A stretch of 64,000 nucleotides of DNA from positions 2,803,679 to 2,867,678 of the forward strand of contig JAGGNK010010337.1 of NCBI GenBank assembly GCA_017590115.1, given 5' to 3'. Shown here one piece after another: positions 1-14,350 of the stretch. The position numbers and the translations under genes are program-made. This DNA comes from Montifringilla adamsi. Taxonomy: Eukaryota; Chordata; Aves; Passeriformes; Passeridae. How positions within the stretch are numbered: position 1 is the stretch's first letter; each line of letters begins with the position of its first letter. The notes beneath the pieces were generated by a model. The model was not told the origin of the DNA and did not search any database. It worked only from the letters and a program-made list of their open reading frames with translations.

Positions 1-2071
1 TCCTCAGTTTACTGAAGGTCACAGTATTTGCCACAAGTTCTCCCTTATTACAAGTTCCCTCTTATTACAGATTTTATGTTCAAATGCGTCTGTTTACAAA
101 GCAAAATAAAAAGACAATTATTCTTAAAAGTTTGGAGTCAAGAGGGTGTTAAATCTACACTTTCTGCGAAGTCTTGCCATCCACATGGTAAGGTTTTTCA
201 TCGCAAATGCAGCTTGTTCAAAAATTGACAGAAATATTTACATAATGCTAATGAAGCTGTCAAAAGGTAACTGTGGCATAGTACTACAACCACATCACTG
301 CCAGCCTTATAAATTCCTTGAAAGAGTAGAAACTTGTGTTCTTGTCTCATGCTAACTTAAATTGGAAAAAAAGATCTTCTCATTTTCATTGCAAAATGCC
401 ACCCAGGCTTTTATTTAAATATTGTCAGCAGCACAATACTTCATCTCATTGCACAAAAACATGAAACACAATGAAATGCAGAAATATTGCGCTGATACCC
501 AAACACGTAAAAAACGGACTACATGCAGTAAATACATAAGAGAAACATTTTCAGGAATTTCCCTTAAGGCAGCAGTCAAAACCAAAATCCATCTTGCTGC
601 TAATGTTACCTCAGCCCGTGTCAGCCTGCCAGCCCATCTCCAGCAGCTGCCTGTTTCACACACCCAGAGTACAACCAATGAGCCTGCCAGTGTGGCATTA
701 TAAGTTAATGTGAGAACTAGAGGGGACAGTTTACTTATATAAGTATTAGGTTTAAAAGTCCTGCCTGGAGCAAAAGAACTAAATTTTTTATGCTTCTGAG
801 AGAGACGCTTTCACGCTAAAGAGGTTTTGGAGTAGTTTGGAAGGAAGTGTTAAAGTTTTAAGTTCTCTCTCTCCTCCAGGATGGGTCGGCACTTACAGGT
901 TGTGATGCTGCTTCTATACATTCCTTTGGAACAATGTCCATACATCAGTGCTTCAACCTGCTCCAGAAAAGGCTGGATTTCACTTGTGCTGACTCCAGAG
1001 AGGGACTTGTCTATGTCTAGAAGAGGCAAATGAGGAGATGCCAGCTGCCTGTAAAGGTTTTAAGATGTGACACGTAATATGCCAAAGCATTTCGGTGGCA
1101 GTGGGGATCTTCTGTGTAGGAGAATGGAACGAGCCCAATTTTGAAAAATAAATTTCGCAATGAAATCATAATAGAGCAGGGAAACAAAGGAATTGGTTGT
1201 TAGTTGCAGTTGTATTCTCTACATGCCATCTTAATAAATTTTGGGATATGACAATTGGTGGTTTACTGTTAGCTCACTTAAAACAAATGAGCATACAAAT
1301 AAGAGACTAAGATAGTTTACACTCCCTGCCTTTAGCAATCTGAACAACAGAAATGGAGTTATACTTGTCCTCTGGACGTTGGCATCCAAGCATCTGAGGG
1401 ATGGTGTAGAGGGAGACTGACAAGTCCTTCCTCAGCTGAAGAGAACGTGGGGTGGGAGAGTGCTAGAGCAGCAGCAGGAGGATGCCCTGAGGAGCTCCCA
1501 CCCTGGGGCCAGGATGCAGCACCTGACACAGGGCACAGGGGCACTGGCAGGGGCCCAGAGGGAAGGGATGGACACTGCAGGGCTGACAATCCTGCCATGT
1601 TTATGAGCTGTAAGCTCCAGGAAATGTTCCACATAGCCCTCATAGTTCTCTGCCTTCAGACTTCAAGCACACGCGCACACACTCACACCATCCCTTCTTA
1701 AATTTCCTTTGAGGTTTGCATGTACTGCTATTTTCCCCGCAGGAGCTGCTCCTCCCCACAGGCTCTGTTCTGCACTATGCTCTGCCCTGCCATCCATAGA
1801 GGCCAAGCTGCATGCACTGGGCACAATTTTGTCACTGCTTTGGGGAGACCGTAGAGTGAGATGTACAATATTGACCAAGTGGTCTCACTGAAGTTATCGC
1901 TGATCTAAAAGATAAGATAATGAGTTCATTACGTATTCCCTGCTCTAACACAAAGCACCATTTCCAGGTCCAATGGGTCACTTATCGCCTCCTTTGAGGC
2001 CTATAGCTGTACTTGTAATAAGATTAACAAAAAGATATCTCAGATAGCGCTGAATAAACAGTCAGCTTGGG
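1..2071. other. Unannotated AT-rich noncoding DNA
   Basis: No gene or recognisable transposon is visible. Short open frames on both strands have no domain-like content. A GC-richer patch at about 1370-1640 has purine-rich + strand sequence and overlapping open frames on both strands, which is what GC-rich noncoding DNA gives because stop codons are rarer. A short CA-rich run lies at about 1669-1690. Confidence 0.6.
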
Positions 2072-2132
2072 TAAAAAATAAAAAAATTAAAAAAAAAAAA
2101 AAAAGAAAAAAGAAAAAAACTTAAAAAAAAAT
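2072..2132. repeat. A-rich low-complexity tract
   Basis: About 60 bases made almost wholly of A with scattered T, G and C. There is no transposon body before it that I can recognise, so it is called simple low-complexity sequence rather than a retroposon tail. Confidence 0.85.
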
Positions 2133-5100
2133 AATTGCAGAATATAACTTCTTTTGACTCTGAAGAGACAGAAGATAGATCTGTGAACTGAGCCTAAGAA
2201 CAAAATGAGGACAAGGCCCTTGTGAATCTGGATTTATACACACTTGAACATGTGTGTGTAGATAGGTAAATGTATGTGTCTACATGTACATATCTTTCTT
2301 CATCCATACATTTAGTATATATTGTATTCAATCCCTAACTGTGCAAAGAGAATGTGATCCATCCTTGAGCCTTTTTTTCCCTGTGCCCTGTTGTCCAGAT
2401 GTAAGCTGTGAAACACATCCAAGTTCCTTAGAACGGGGAGTGTTGAGCCAGGCAGTTCAGGCTGAGCTGTTCCAGTTATCACTCCATTGAAAACGAACAA
2501 CAAATTCAAATAACAGAGGCTGTGTTTTATTCTGGATCTTTCTGGGTTTTCTTTCTCTAGTTCCCACCCCCAGAGTCTCACCTCTCTCCTACCCTTCCCC
2601 ACTTACCATAAAGTTATGATGCCCTTTGCTATAATAATGAATGGAATTCCCAGATTATTATTTTAGGGGCTTAACCGATTCTCAGTGGTTTTCATGTGTT
2701 TAGCACTTATACAAAGAGGCTTTTTCATATGTCTCTCACTAAATATACAAATAGGCTTGGAGTCAGTATTCATTTTAATAGTTTCACCAGATAGTCACAT
2801 TTATTTTCAGGGATTTTTTTTTCCTCATTGCATTTTTGCATCACTATGCATGCAGCTGTACTACACATCCAGCTACAAACCTGGACCTAGCATCAACAAG
2901 CAGAATATCTCCATCCTTAAAGTAATGTTTTTTATACAAAGATTTATACCTGCACAATGCTCATTGCACAAAACTCTAAATGTATATCAGAGCAAGACTG
3001 TTGGAACCTCTCTTCCTCTTTTGTGTATTATTTATTTCCAAGTAATCTCAGCTGAGAGCTTTCTGATCCTGTCACAATGGCCAATTTTATATTGGACATT
3101 TTTCCCAATACAGATGTGCAGCTATTTGCCTTTTCTTTACCTCTCTGTAAATGCCACATGGACAGAAATCATTGAGTCACCAGATCATACATTTATTTTT
3201 CTGATATATTATGCTGTTTGATGTCATGTTGACATGTAATTGATGTTGGTTTTGCTTTTTTTTGGTCTTTGTTTTGTTTCTTGGTTTCAATAAAAAGAGA
3301 ACTTAAAAAAGGCTGTAGAGTGATGACTTAAGGCACTGACAGACATGAACATAGTATGCATCTCTTTTATGATGTGCTGTTGAGTAAATGGGTTTATTTC
3401 TAGCTTTAGATAACATATAGGAGACCTCTGAATTTTTACTGTATAGTGAAGTATTTGTACAAGCCTAGCCTATAACCTCAAAAGAACTTCTTTTACACGC
3501 AAGAAGTACATACAGAACGTGTTTTCAATAAGGGCTTAACCCATGATTTAAGAGTCAATAAAGAAAGATTTTCCATAAAGAAATGGGAAAGCAACAATAG
3601 AAATAAAATACAACATACCAAAGATTAAATATGTTCCATCAGCACAACAGTGTCTTTGTACAGTAAAGAGCAGAAGGGGATGATTTATAGTAAAATGGTA
3701 TATATGTCAAAAGAAAAATAAATGCAATTTAGACAAAGTACACACTTATTAACAGAGAATATCATTTACAGTTATTCAGATGGGAGGAAGGCAAGGATGA
3801 AACTAGCAGAGAATCTATTTCACAACGTGAAGTCACATTCATCTTGGTTCAGGCTTTCCCCCCCTCTACAGCTGCAAAATAAAAATACTGGTGAAATCCT
3901 TGCTGATATAAAATTAATGCCTAAGTACCCAGCAACTTCAGCAGAATCAGGATTTCACTCAAGATATTTTAAGGTGCCGCTTTACCAGGCAGAGCTCATG
4001 GATCACCAGCAGGAATGGGTGCACACTTCCCCCTGGTTCCCACTGCAGTCACCACCAGCTCTAACAGCCTTGGCACCAGACCTTTCTGAAGGGGACCCGA
4101 GGCTGTGGAGTGCTTCCCTCTCATCCTCCTCCTGAATGGTTAATAACAGGGTCAAGAGATGCCTGGGGCTCTCCCAGATGCCTTTACCAGGCACTGGGTT
4201 TCGGGGCATGGGGAGGAAAGGAGGGATGGAGGCACTTTAAAACAAGCCCAGAGACCAGGTTAAGCTTAAACCAGTGAAAGACAGATTAAGGCGCCTGATG
4301 GACCAAATGTCTGCCCAGCACCTACCAAAGTCATCACCTGAGACCAACTGAAAGGTTGAACAGGAATTATTCCAGCATGGCAATATACTATGAGAAGATT
4401 TTGGGAATGCCTCCTCTAGATTTACCAGAAACTTCATGAAAACAACCAGATGCAAATTTAGTATTTTAAACATTCCAAGTTTTGAGCTAGAAAGATAGAA
4501 ATATGCTATCAGCTCATAACACTCTCTGCAGAACCACAGGGCCCCCTGAAGGTGCCCCAGCAGTGTGCCAGTCCAGCTTGTTTGTGGAAAACACCTTCCA
4601 TAAAGAAATGCATTTACAACTAACTATATAAAAAAACGGGAAAGTACAAAACAGAAAGAAAATTACCATTTCATTCTGCATGCAAGAAATACTCTATATG
4701 ATACCTCCATAAACTCTACCCACTCCACCTCTAATACTTCCAAATAAACCAACACAAAATAAATATGTTTTTACAAGGCAGGAACAAAAGGTAAATTTTA
4801 AATGAAGAAGAAACTTTGGAGAAGTTGCAAATAAAAATACAACATAGTTAAAAATGAAGTCTTGTTCCGTGTCAATTCTAGAAATTTCTACCGCTCCTAC
4901 TTTGCATACATAGTTACACACAAAATGGGAAAGAGAAACAGAAAGAAAAGGGTCAAAACTCCCCCAATAATTATCTGGAACAGAGCCTTACTATGCTGGT
5001 ATATGGTCTCATTGGAAACCAGACATGGAATTAAAGTCTATATTTCTTAATATGCATGGATTTAGGGCATATGAGACAGAAACATGGTCTAAGTGGTAGA

Positions 5101-7611
5101 TCTGAAATATACTTCTCAAAACACCCATTCTCAACTCATCCTTTCCAACTACCTCTCTCAAAATCGTAAGATGTCCCAAAAATATTTTGATTATGGTCTA
5201 ATCTATTTATTCTGTGTGACCCTTGCAGAAATGATTCTTTGCAACTCTGGCAAGTTTCTTTCTCTACCACTTTTGTGAAATGAATGACTCCTTCGATTTG
5301 CAAGGAAGTTCTCAGGATCTCTGCATTATAGGACTATTATTATCAGAACTCATTGAGCTCTTGCTGTGTTCACAGATTTAAATCTGAAAGCCAGAAATTA
5401 TAAACATATACCTCATTCAAGATAGAACACGCAAGCACACATTATACAAATTATTTCTGTAGTGTACATTATAGCTACAAAAAGAATGACATCAGAAAAC
5501 TTTATTAGCATCAGACAAGAGCCTCAAATCCTAAATCAGCTCACACAATTTCTCTTTTTCTAAACTCCCTTTGATTTTTTTTGCCTATTAAAGCCAATTG
5601 ATATACAAGTTGGTGCTTGATGCTCTTGAAGTCACACAGAAATTTACCCATCACATTATCCTGATGTAACATTCTATATGGCAGTTCAATGGAACACCAC
5701 AAACACCACCTTTTCATTGCCCAAATTGCCTGCCATCCTACAATTTTAATCCCAGTCATCAATTGTCTTCAGGATTTTGTATTTTTTGAAAACAAGTATT
5801 TCTGCACCTTCTAACTAAACTTGAAGGCTGTCTGCACTGCAGGACATGAATGGAAACATTTAAACAGAAATGCTCCAATGTACTCCCAGCAAGAAAAAAA
5901 AAAAATCACCAGAAAGGTAATAGAGCTCAAAACTTATCTGAGCATTCCCACTTTCTAAGATTTTAGGTGTAAAATGCCACTGTATCAACAAGGCCAAGAA
6001 ATTCTCTCTATGAATGAAAGAATTAGAAGACATGAACAGGTCAAGGAAATACATAAGAATGAAAGGTTTAAAAGGAGAGAGAATCCTTGTAATTACATCA
6101 TGGACAAAGTCAATAAAGAACTCCCTATCCCCCCTTCGAAACGCCAGAGTAGTATATAAATTATTTGCAATATTATTATCACTTTAGCAACACCACAATA
6201 CAAATTTTATTACCAATCCATTCCCTGTAATTCTAAGAACTATGAAGTAAATTGTGATTCCCACATAAGTGTGCATCTAAATTACACACAACAGTCTCAG
6301 TAAAGAGCATGCAAGCTTTTAGGAAAGTTCCAAGGAGGTGATCTGATTTCAATCCTGTCATACTTTTAAGCAAATGTAGATTGAGTTAAAAGTAAACATT
6401 GCAGGAGGGAGCTCATGCTCTAGGCTTCACCAAGCAATCAGCAAGGCATCTGACACGCTACAGAAAACCTGAAAAATCCAGCAAATAAATCTCATAACAC
6501 CCATTCAGTATCCTACGAAGCACACAGTGGGGAGCTGACACATTATTAACTGACTGTAATTTTCACAAACTGTAACATACTAAGAGCTTTATGACATACA
6601 TGTGGTGAAATATATTTTTATCTATTATAAATGCCCCTGTTTTCAAAGGACGTTAATCAAGATGCTTCAAATAAATCATTGGGTCACGTTTGTTTTTAAG
6701 TTAGTAGCATCAAAAATACTAAATATTACAGTAAGAAGGTATGGGAAATATCTCCATCTCATGACTTCACTCTAACAAAATCACAAGCTTTTGATGATGC
6801 AGTACTTATGTGTAAAATGACAAAGGGAGTGACTTGAGCAACAAAAAAGATAAACTTGGAACAGGCAATTGTCACAAAGTGGTGCTTCCCTTGAGTGTGA
6901 GGTTTTAAACTACACTATATTTGTATACAAACTTGCTTAAACTCTGCTCTTTCAATGAAAGTAAATCCACAAGGACAGTGCAGGCTCCAAGGAAGCTCTG
7001 ATGCCATCCAGAGGGAAAGAATTGAAGATGATATGACACAGACATCAACTCTCAGCCAAAGCATCTTTCTTTTTACCTTGGTGAAGATTTACACAGCTTT
7101 ACAGAGACAAGCCTCACCTGCCTCCCTCAGGAACAGCAGAAAGCACTCCTGCAAGTGACAGATCACTGGCTTTTGAAGCCTTACATTGTTCTGCCACACA
7201 CAGGAATAACTTGAGGTCTCAAAGGTTCATAGAAGAAAATGGCACTTTGCCAACTCTCATTACTGCCTGCCAACCTGTAGATAATCTTCTCGTACTGTAC
7301 TTCATCTGATACTTTCACATTTACAACCATTTACAATACTCAGCAGTTTCTATTTAAATAGAAGTAGACAAGATTAAAAAAATAAACCTAAAGTAGAAAA
7401 TACAGGCTAGATGTGAAAACTGAGAGCATTTTCCTCACTATTGTCCATTATTCTTTAATGTATCATTCTCTTTCTGCATGTAGGCCAAAAAAATAAATCC
7501 AGTGTAAACACAAAAGGCAAATACCTTTTGAAGGCCAAGCAAATATTTGAAAAACAAAAAAGAGATTCTGCTTTTATCTCCAGATCACCCTACAATTTAA
7601 TGGTTAGTGGA
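2133..7611. other. Unannotated noncoding stretch
   Basis: AT-rich sequence without a recognisable gene, RNA or transposon. It contains a 178-codon open frame at 2685-3221 (+) that is hydrophobic and T-rich; a polyadenylation-like AATAAA at about 3289 follows it, but no domain is recognisable and I treat the frame as chance. About 4000-4600 is GC-richer. A 137-codon frame at 3722-4135 (+) also lacks any familiar motif. Confidence 0.55.
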
Positions 7612-7629
7612 GGGGGGGGGGGGGGGGGG
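7612..7629 (+). repeat. Poly(G) run, 18 uninterrupted G
   Basis: An uninterrupted run of 18 G on the + strand, flanked by GTGGA before and TGG after, followed by a C/T-rich segment to about 7671. Such a run can form an intermolecular or slipped G-quadruplex and is a frequent site of sequencing and assembly error, so its exact length is uncertain. Confidence 0.95.
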
Positions 7630-10600
7630 TGGTCTTTTCTCCTTTCTTTCTTGTTTTTCTTTTTCTCTTTAGTTCAGGGAATGCAGTATGGGCAGGTCCA
7701 CACCTCATAGCTCACAGAATGGTAATCAACCTATAAACCAGAATAATAGGATAACAAAGGTTGAGTAACCATGCCATGTTTGCAATAGAGAGAAAAATTG
7801 GCACTATCCAAAGCCATAAGGCAAAAAACCAATATATTTAAAGTCTTGATCCAGTATTATTTCTAAATTATGAAAATTACATGCCTGACCTCGTAATCTG
7901 ATGTCTAAGTTATAAGCTAAGTGCAGGTGCCTGTGTGAAGCTTAATGGTCTTTATGAGGTTTCATGAAATTAAATTAATACCACTCCATGGATTTGAGAG
8001 AGAGACTTGGGTCTTCAGCTATGACAATGGTATGAAATAGAACTGAACAGAGAAAAGGAAAGATTATCTGCAAACTAAAATAGTAAAGTCAGCAAGACAT
8101 TACCAGTGAGTCCACAATCACCTGGCGGGACGAGTAAATGACTGACAGTTTTCAAGAAAGTTTTTAGGTGGGTATAAATCTGTTGAAACCAAAATGGAAC
8201 AAAGCCCACTTGTTTTTTGGCCCCTTGTTACTTATCTATGATTCTGAAGTCACCAGTGAACACAAATGTATAGTAGTTCAATATTGATACTCTCAGGGCA
8301 ACAGCAAATCTCTACCAATCACACACAAATCCCAGCAATGCCACAAAATCTCTGTATCATATAACAAGAACCAGTGCTTTCATAAATTGTATGTAAAAAA
8401 TCCCTAAATTATCTTATCATTAAAATAAAGCCATCAGTGGTAATGTTATTAAAAATATTGGTGCAACTTTTGGGGTTAATCACTTGTCCACTGACTTCAA
8501 GGATGAAAGAAAACATTTCACATGGGTTCAAGCAGTAAAGTACATGTACCTTATTATCTTTTATGGGACAGAAAAGTGATAAACACTTCTTATAATTAAA
8601 GAAGTCTGATCAGCAAAGCAGGATGAATATTAGAAAACAGAATTAATACTTGCTTAATCTTGTAAGAAATAAAGCTATTTAAAAAACCCTATTTTCTAGC
8701 AAACACAATCTAATTAAGCATCTGAAAGCTATTTTGATTAGGTTAATTTCCAGTTTTCACACTATAATATCACATTAGAAGATGATGGTATTCTACAGAA
8801 GACAGTAACAGAAACAATGAGAAAAGGAATCATGTTCCAGACAACTACATCAATTAGGAGACACAAGCCCTTCCTGGACTACTTCAGATATTGCCAGAAA
8901 GGTGTTTTTTAAAGATTTTTCTCTTGAAATCTTTCTTTAAAAAAAAAAGATTTAAAAGAAATTTTTTCTACATTGGCAAAAATTTTAATAGTATCTCTAT
9001 AATCCTAAAGACAACTTTAATAATAGCTTAGCTAATAATTAAACATGTACAATGTCCAATTCTCTGTTTGTTTAATAATAGAAATACTGCAAGTGCAAGG
9101 CAGAACACAGGGATGGCCACAGGCCCATTGCCGTGCTAAAACCGACCCATGTATTACACAAATAAAACTGCTACCAATGGCCTGGAAGAATCATCAGCAC
9201 TCTCATGTACTCCTGATATTATCAAGTAACTCTCAATAATTTTTGCTGATAGTGTATTAGTTCTCTAAATTATAGACTGTCATCTCTGAAAGCAGAATTA
9301 TATGGAAGATCATATTTTTAAGGAAGTGTGAAGCTTTGTGCCAAATATCAGTATGAAAACCACATAGGGTGTCACCTATGTATTTACATACGTAGAATAC
9401 ATATAAATAATGGATGAAATGGACTTGTATCCACGTGTGTATGTATTTGTGTGTGTGCTTATGTACACAGATACATAAATATGGAGGTAAAAGTTCTTTA
9501 CCCTGCATGTAATTATATGTTGTTTAGACTGACACACCTATACATAATATGGATGGAATTCACTATGCTAATTGTTAGTAGTGAGAACTACAGCAATTGA
9601 TATAGTGCTTGCTCACAAATATTCTAAAGCAGGGATCTCTTGCCACTCTGGTTCTAAAAACAGTATTACAGGTCCACAAAGCAATATATTTTTTAACAAC
9701 AAATATTTTTTCTTTCAATTGCCACTGTATGATTCAGTCTTTCTAGAGTTGGTTGGTATCAGTCAACCCATTTTGTGTAGTTCTAATAATTTTTGAAGAG
9801 GTATTTTATTATACTGGCACACTTTTTTATACTAAAATGGTTGCTTCACTACTGGAGCTAAGGAAATAAAATCAGAACATCACCCCTGATGAATTCAAAT
9901 TTCTACAACTTATATGATAATCTGTGACCTAAGGCATGTTGATTATACCCTTAAAAGACAATGAATGGTATGATAGGGGGGAAAAAATTTTTAAAAGACT
10001 CAATAATTTATTTGCTGGCACCCAGCTTTCTTTCTAATTTATTCCCTGAAAACTTCAGTTTTAGGAAAATGGGAAAGTGACATTTTTCATACAATGCAGA
10101 AATTATTAGTGATACTAGTAGATGAAGTAGTCACTTTTATTCATTACTTTCTTTGAAAGAAAAGAAAACAAAAGAAAACAAAAGAGCTACAAGCAGATAA
10201 CAGGAGACAGAGGACCCAGTAACTCTGGATTCCATGTCACAGCTGTAGGGTGCAGAAGAGAATAACCCTAATGAAGTCCACATACTATCTTTAGAACTAT
10301 ATCAGCACAGCTCAAAGCAGACTCTGATCCTCCCTGAAACACAAAGCTGCTATTACTGATTATTGTTTTAGTTGACTTCGACATCAGTTCCAAAACTGAG
10401 CTCTTTCTTTGCAATAGGAAGTCCAGGCAAGCATGCACTGAATGCCTAGATCTGAACCCCGACAAGCCAGGGAGGCTTATTATTCTGCTGCTTATAACAC
10501 AGCAGCTCCCTTCCTAATAGGCATTTAGAACAAAACAATGTTTCTCTCCTGCAGGGTTTTATTTGGCCTTTAGATTAAACAACGCTCTAGGTTAGTAATC

Positions 10601-13090
10601 AGGTTTACCAGACAGTTGTCACGGGGTCACCAGCAGCTACTTTGTTTTCCCTCAGCACTGTGCTCTCTAAGGTGGCGATAGTGTTAAACAGACTACAGCT
10701 GGTGGGAAAAGTAGAAGGATGAACCGGCAGCGTCCTGAAAATTATTTTTTCAAAGGAAAAGCGGTCCATTGAAAAATCACAGGCAAGAAAGATTCAGTAT
10801 AAACACTAGTAAACCATATATATTACCTCAATAAATGCTAAAAGCCTATCCTGGTAAAGCAAGAACAGGACATTTGATATTTAGCTCACATTTTTCATAC
10901 AAAAAGTAGGGTGTATGCTTGTACATGTGGCTTTTTAAAATCCAAGTTAATACGGAGGTAGAACAATTCTTTAAACTGAAACTAGACAAGCACAGTCCTG
11001 ATGAAAAATTTGCTTTAGGAAAAAAAAAAAAAAAGAGCATAAACAATTAGGATCTGGCTACTGCAGTGCTCCTGAGGTTTACACACATGTAAAATGTCAG
11101 GAAACTTGCACATGAGCATAAACTATTAGACAGCAGACAAACTGTTAGGTATTTTTTACTTTATCCATTCCTGTTCAGAGGCAGAAAGGCCAAAAGGATG
11201 TGCAGCTGAAGTGCCCAGCTTTGGCCTTCTCCCAGCACCACAGAGTTTGCTTGCTTGACCTACTGAAGCAGAAAGTGCCCTGAAAAATCTCCACTTTGTT
11301 CTGAGCACCCCTGTTTGCCTCCAACACTGAACACCTGCACATCACAACTTCATCAGAAAGGTCTGTAAAGAGACCCATTTGTGGGAAAACACTCAGTCTG
11401 CTGTCCTTTGGCTCTCACAAACTTGGGTGATTGCAGTTAAAGTAAATTTGCTGTGGGTTTTGTCTTGGTTGCTCGTTTTTGTGTGTTTTTTTACTACCAC
11501 TAAAACATTTGGCCTAATGACCACAGAATAATTAATAACTACACCAACAGTGATTTGGACTATCTTTGAAAGAAATGCCAGCAGATTTTCCTCTGGCATC
11601 TATAAAAATGCACCCAAAACCTGTGTAGTAAAGACAGGCAGGGGATTACATCTTATAGTTCTATGGATGTTATGTGCTATCATCCACAACAGCCGCAGAA
11701 CTCTAATCAGAAGGTGAAAAACGACACATGTTGGATTGCTCCAGGATTTAGTAGCTGAAAATCAAGTGTCTTGGAGAATACACTGCTTCATGAGTATGTC
11801 TTTTTAAAAAACTACTGAACTATGTTGGGTGTAATAAGGAACACATGTAACTCCTACTTCAGATGAGGAAAAAAAAGGAAAGAAAATGTTTTCCTTTAGC
11901 AGCATGTGATTCGATTAACCCTTTAAGCTCTTCTCTCTTTTTGCAGCGGTTTAAAATATAATTATTTTCTAAAAGACAGCAAAAATGATAGCCCCAAAGG
12001 CAAAATGAAGTCTTATATTATTTTTCTCTGTTATCAGACATGGATCAAGTGCTAATAAACACCTATATATCTAAACAGTTTTTTGAAACACATGGAACAT
12101 TACAGAGTTTGCAGAAAGTAAAACCCACAAGACAATAGGCCTGTTTTATTCTGATATTTAGGTTAGGTAAGTTCAAATTTTTTTTCAGCCTTAGCATTTT
12201 ACAATTTATTTTCTTCTAGAAGGAGCTTTCTGTGATTCTACATTCTCTCTTTATTTTCTTGTAGAGATAGACACCTGTATGCAAAGCCATGAAAATGCCT
12301 TGAATTTGTCCTTTTTCCATGACACATCCTTGTAATTTTATATCTGACTACTTTATGCTGCTGGTGCTCCATAAGGACTCTGGAAAAGCTGGAGTTGTTC
12401 TTCAGCTCTTTTGGTGACATTACAGCCTGAAGCAAGGCTAAGCACCACCTGCACCATATTTATCTGCTTGTTTATGAAAGACTTTCCCCCTCATTGTGTG
12501 GATAACTGACCTTAGCCATAACTAATAAGACATGAGCTTCCTTGAACTATGCAGCTTTACACTGAATCTTATAAAACACCTCAGTGTTATCCATACAGCT
12601 TCACCAAGCCCCTAATGACCTGAAACACATTCTCTCTCCAGTACGGTCACCACAGACACGGTGTGGTCCAAGAAACAAAAATAACCTGGCCCAAACTTTG
12701 TTTTGGCCATCTGTTTGTGTAGACAAGCGTCTTCCTGGCTACTAGCAGGTTTTTATAAAGTAGAGAATCAGGCAACATATAGATATTTATGCTCCACCCT
12801 CCACACCATCTCATCTTACTGCACCAACCATGTAGCAACAAGAATGGCTTGCTTGCTGCAGGTGGACTGCTTCTGCAGCCTTCCCTGAGTGCAGTTGTGT
12901 TTCCAGATGTGTGTCTAGTTAGTCAGAGACCTCTGGAGCTTCATCTCTCCTCAACATTAAGCCTTTAAACAGGTTGGGATCTACACAGTCTGCGTTGAAG
13001 AAAATAAAATTTTGCTTAACATGAACACCCTGTTCAGTCAAACTAGTTCCAGTAAATCAGATGATGTTCTTATCAACCTATTCCAGACAC
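7630..13090. other. Unannotated noncoding stretch
   Basis: AT-rich sequence with no supported gene. Minor features: a CA/GT-mixed, TATG-rich segment at about 9420-9480; an A-rich pair of AAAAGAAAAC-like units at about 10155-10187; and a compositionally balanced block at 10480-10720 with TTTAGATTAAAC and TTATTATT motifs that could be conserved but gives no specific call. Remaining open frames are short and without domains. Confidence 0.55.
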
Positions 13091-13139
13091 GTCCAACTTT
13101 TTTGGTTGTTTTTTTTTTTTTCTCCCTTTTTTCTTTCCT
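13091..13139. repeat. T-rich low-complexity tract
   Basis: A pyrimidine-rich run, mostly T with interspersed C and G, followed by CTCCC and further T/C. No retroposon body was recognised next to it on either strand. Confidence 0.75.
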
Positions 13140-14190
13140 GTAATACACAACTGAGAACAGGAACTGGCACAAAAGCAGTGGTTCCAGCTAAACAGCCTTG
13201 TAGGGGACATTTTTCCCAGGTTACACTATTGTGTTGTTGAAACAAGTCACTGGAATGGACACAAAACCCCAAAGTTTCTGTTTGATATCTTTTGTTTCTA
13301 TCTTTTGCTTAAGAACATTACTTTTATCCCAGTGATATACATAAAAATAATTAAATAACAGCTCATTTACATTGGTTTATATCTGAGGGGGATCAAGACT
13401 GTTTCTGTTCATTTGCAGATAGTGTTTGATAATTTAGAATTCTGTCAATAAGCTAATGTTTACTATTAATTTAAAATGAACCAGTAGAGTGCTAGAGCTC
13501 AAGTGTCAACTACATATATACATGAAATACAATAAATCCTGAAGTACTACTAAAATGCAACCAATTTGTCGGTTAGTACACACATAAGTAATATAATCAC
13601 TTAAATCATTCCAAATAAGCATACAGAGAGTTTCATTTTGTGTTTTACTTTTTCCCCAATAGCTCTATACTAGTTGTTCCTGATGATGTTCCAAGCAGAG
13701 CATTCCTAAGAGTCACTCGTGCAGGAAAACAGTTGAGCTAAACTCAACTTGCCAGCTCTTTTGTAATTTTAAGTTTAGTTCTCCCATTCTGAAGGAAGCA
13801 TTCCTCTCCAATACTAGTTAAAAGAGCTTATCTAATTTAACTTTCATTTTTTCCTTAAACATCTGGGAAATTTCATTTCTCTAATCAGTTTCTTACTTTC
13901 CTCCACTAATTACAATCTTGTTTTTTCTACGTATATCATTTCCTGTGTGATAATTTTTTCATCATTGGGTTTCTTGCTCTTTATATATTTCCTAGATGCC
14001 GGTGATCAAACTCAGAAAATGCAGCTTATTTACATTGTCCCCGTTCTTCCTTAAAATACTCAGCTAAAATGTGCCTCCAGAAGTTATTTGCCTCTATGTA
14101 TATCCAAATATTTAGCATGGCTCCCAAAATGCCACCATTTGCTGCCCTGACAGCTCCATCATCAGCAAATTCTAGGACTTTAGTTTACTC
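13140..14190. other. Unannotated AT-rich stretch
   Basis: No gene, RNA or recognisable repeat is visible. Composition is AT-rich throughout with short open frames only. Confidence 0.6.
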
Positions 14191-14350
14191 CAACGTGGTG
14201 AGACGCCCTTCAGAGAGCTTGGTCACCAGCTGTCCCTGTGCTCGAGGAGGCCAAAGTCACACGCGATACAGTGACGCTGTCAGACAGACGCCACTTCTCC
14301 CTTTCACTTTCCCCACTGCCTCTTCTTCCTTTCTCTTTCTCCTTTGCCCG
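14191..14350. other. Small CpG-rich patch plus pyrimidine tract
   Basis: Seven CpG dinucleotides fall within about 100 bases (14193-14291), in a window where CpG is otherwise scarce. Directly after it lies a C/T-rich tract at about 14292-14347. Overlapping open frames on both strands (14069-14461 + and 14238-14558 +, 14413-14210 -) reflect the local composition and match no protein I recognise. The patch is too short for a classical CpG island. It could be the remnant of an inserted GC-rich sequence or a small unmethylated regulatory element. Confidence 0.45.

Noticed and set aside
2685..3221. 178-codon + strand open frame followed by AATAAA
   Set aside because: Product is hydrophobic, Phe/Ile-rich and matches no family I know; T-rich DNA yields such frames. 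No splice or promoter context supports it.
3722..4135. 137-codon + strand frame
   Set aside because: No recognisable motif; lies partly in a GC-richer patch where stops are scarce.
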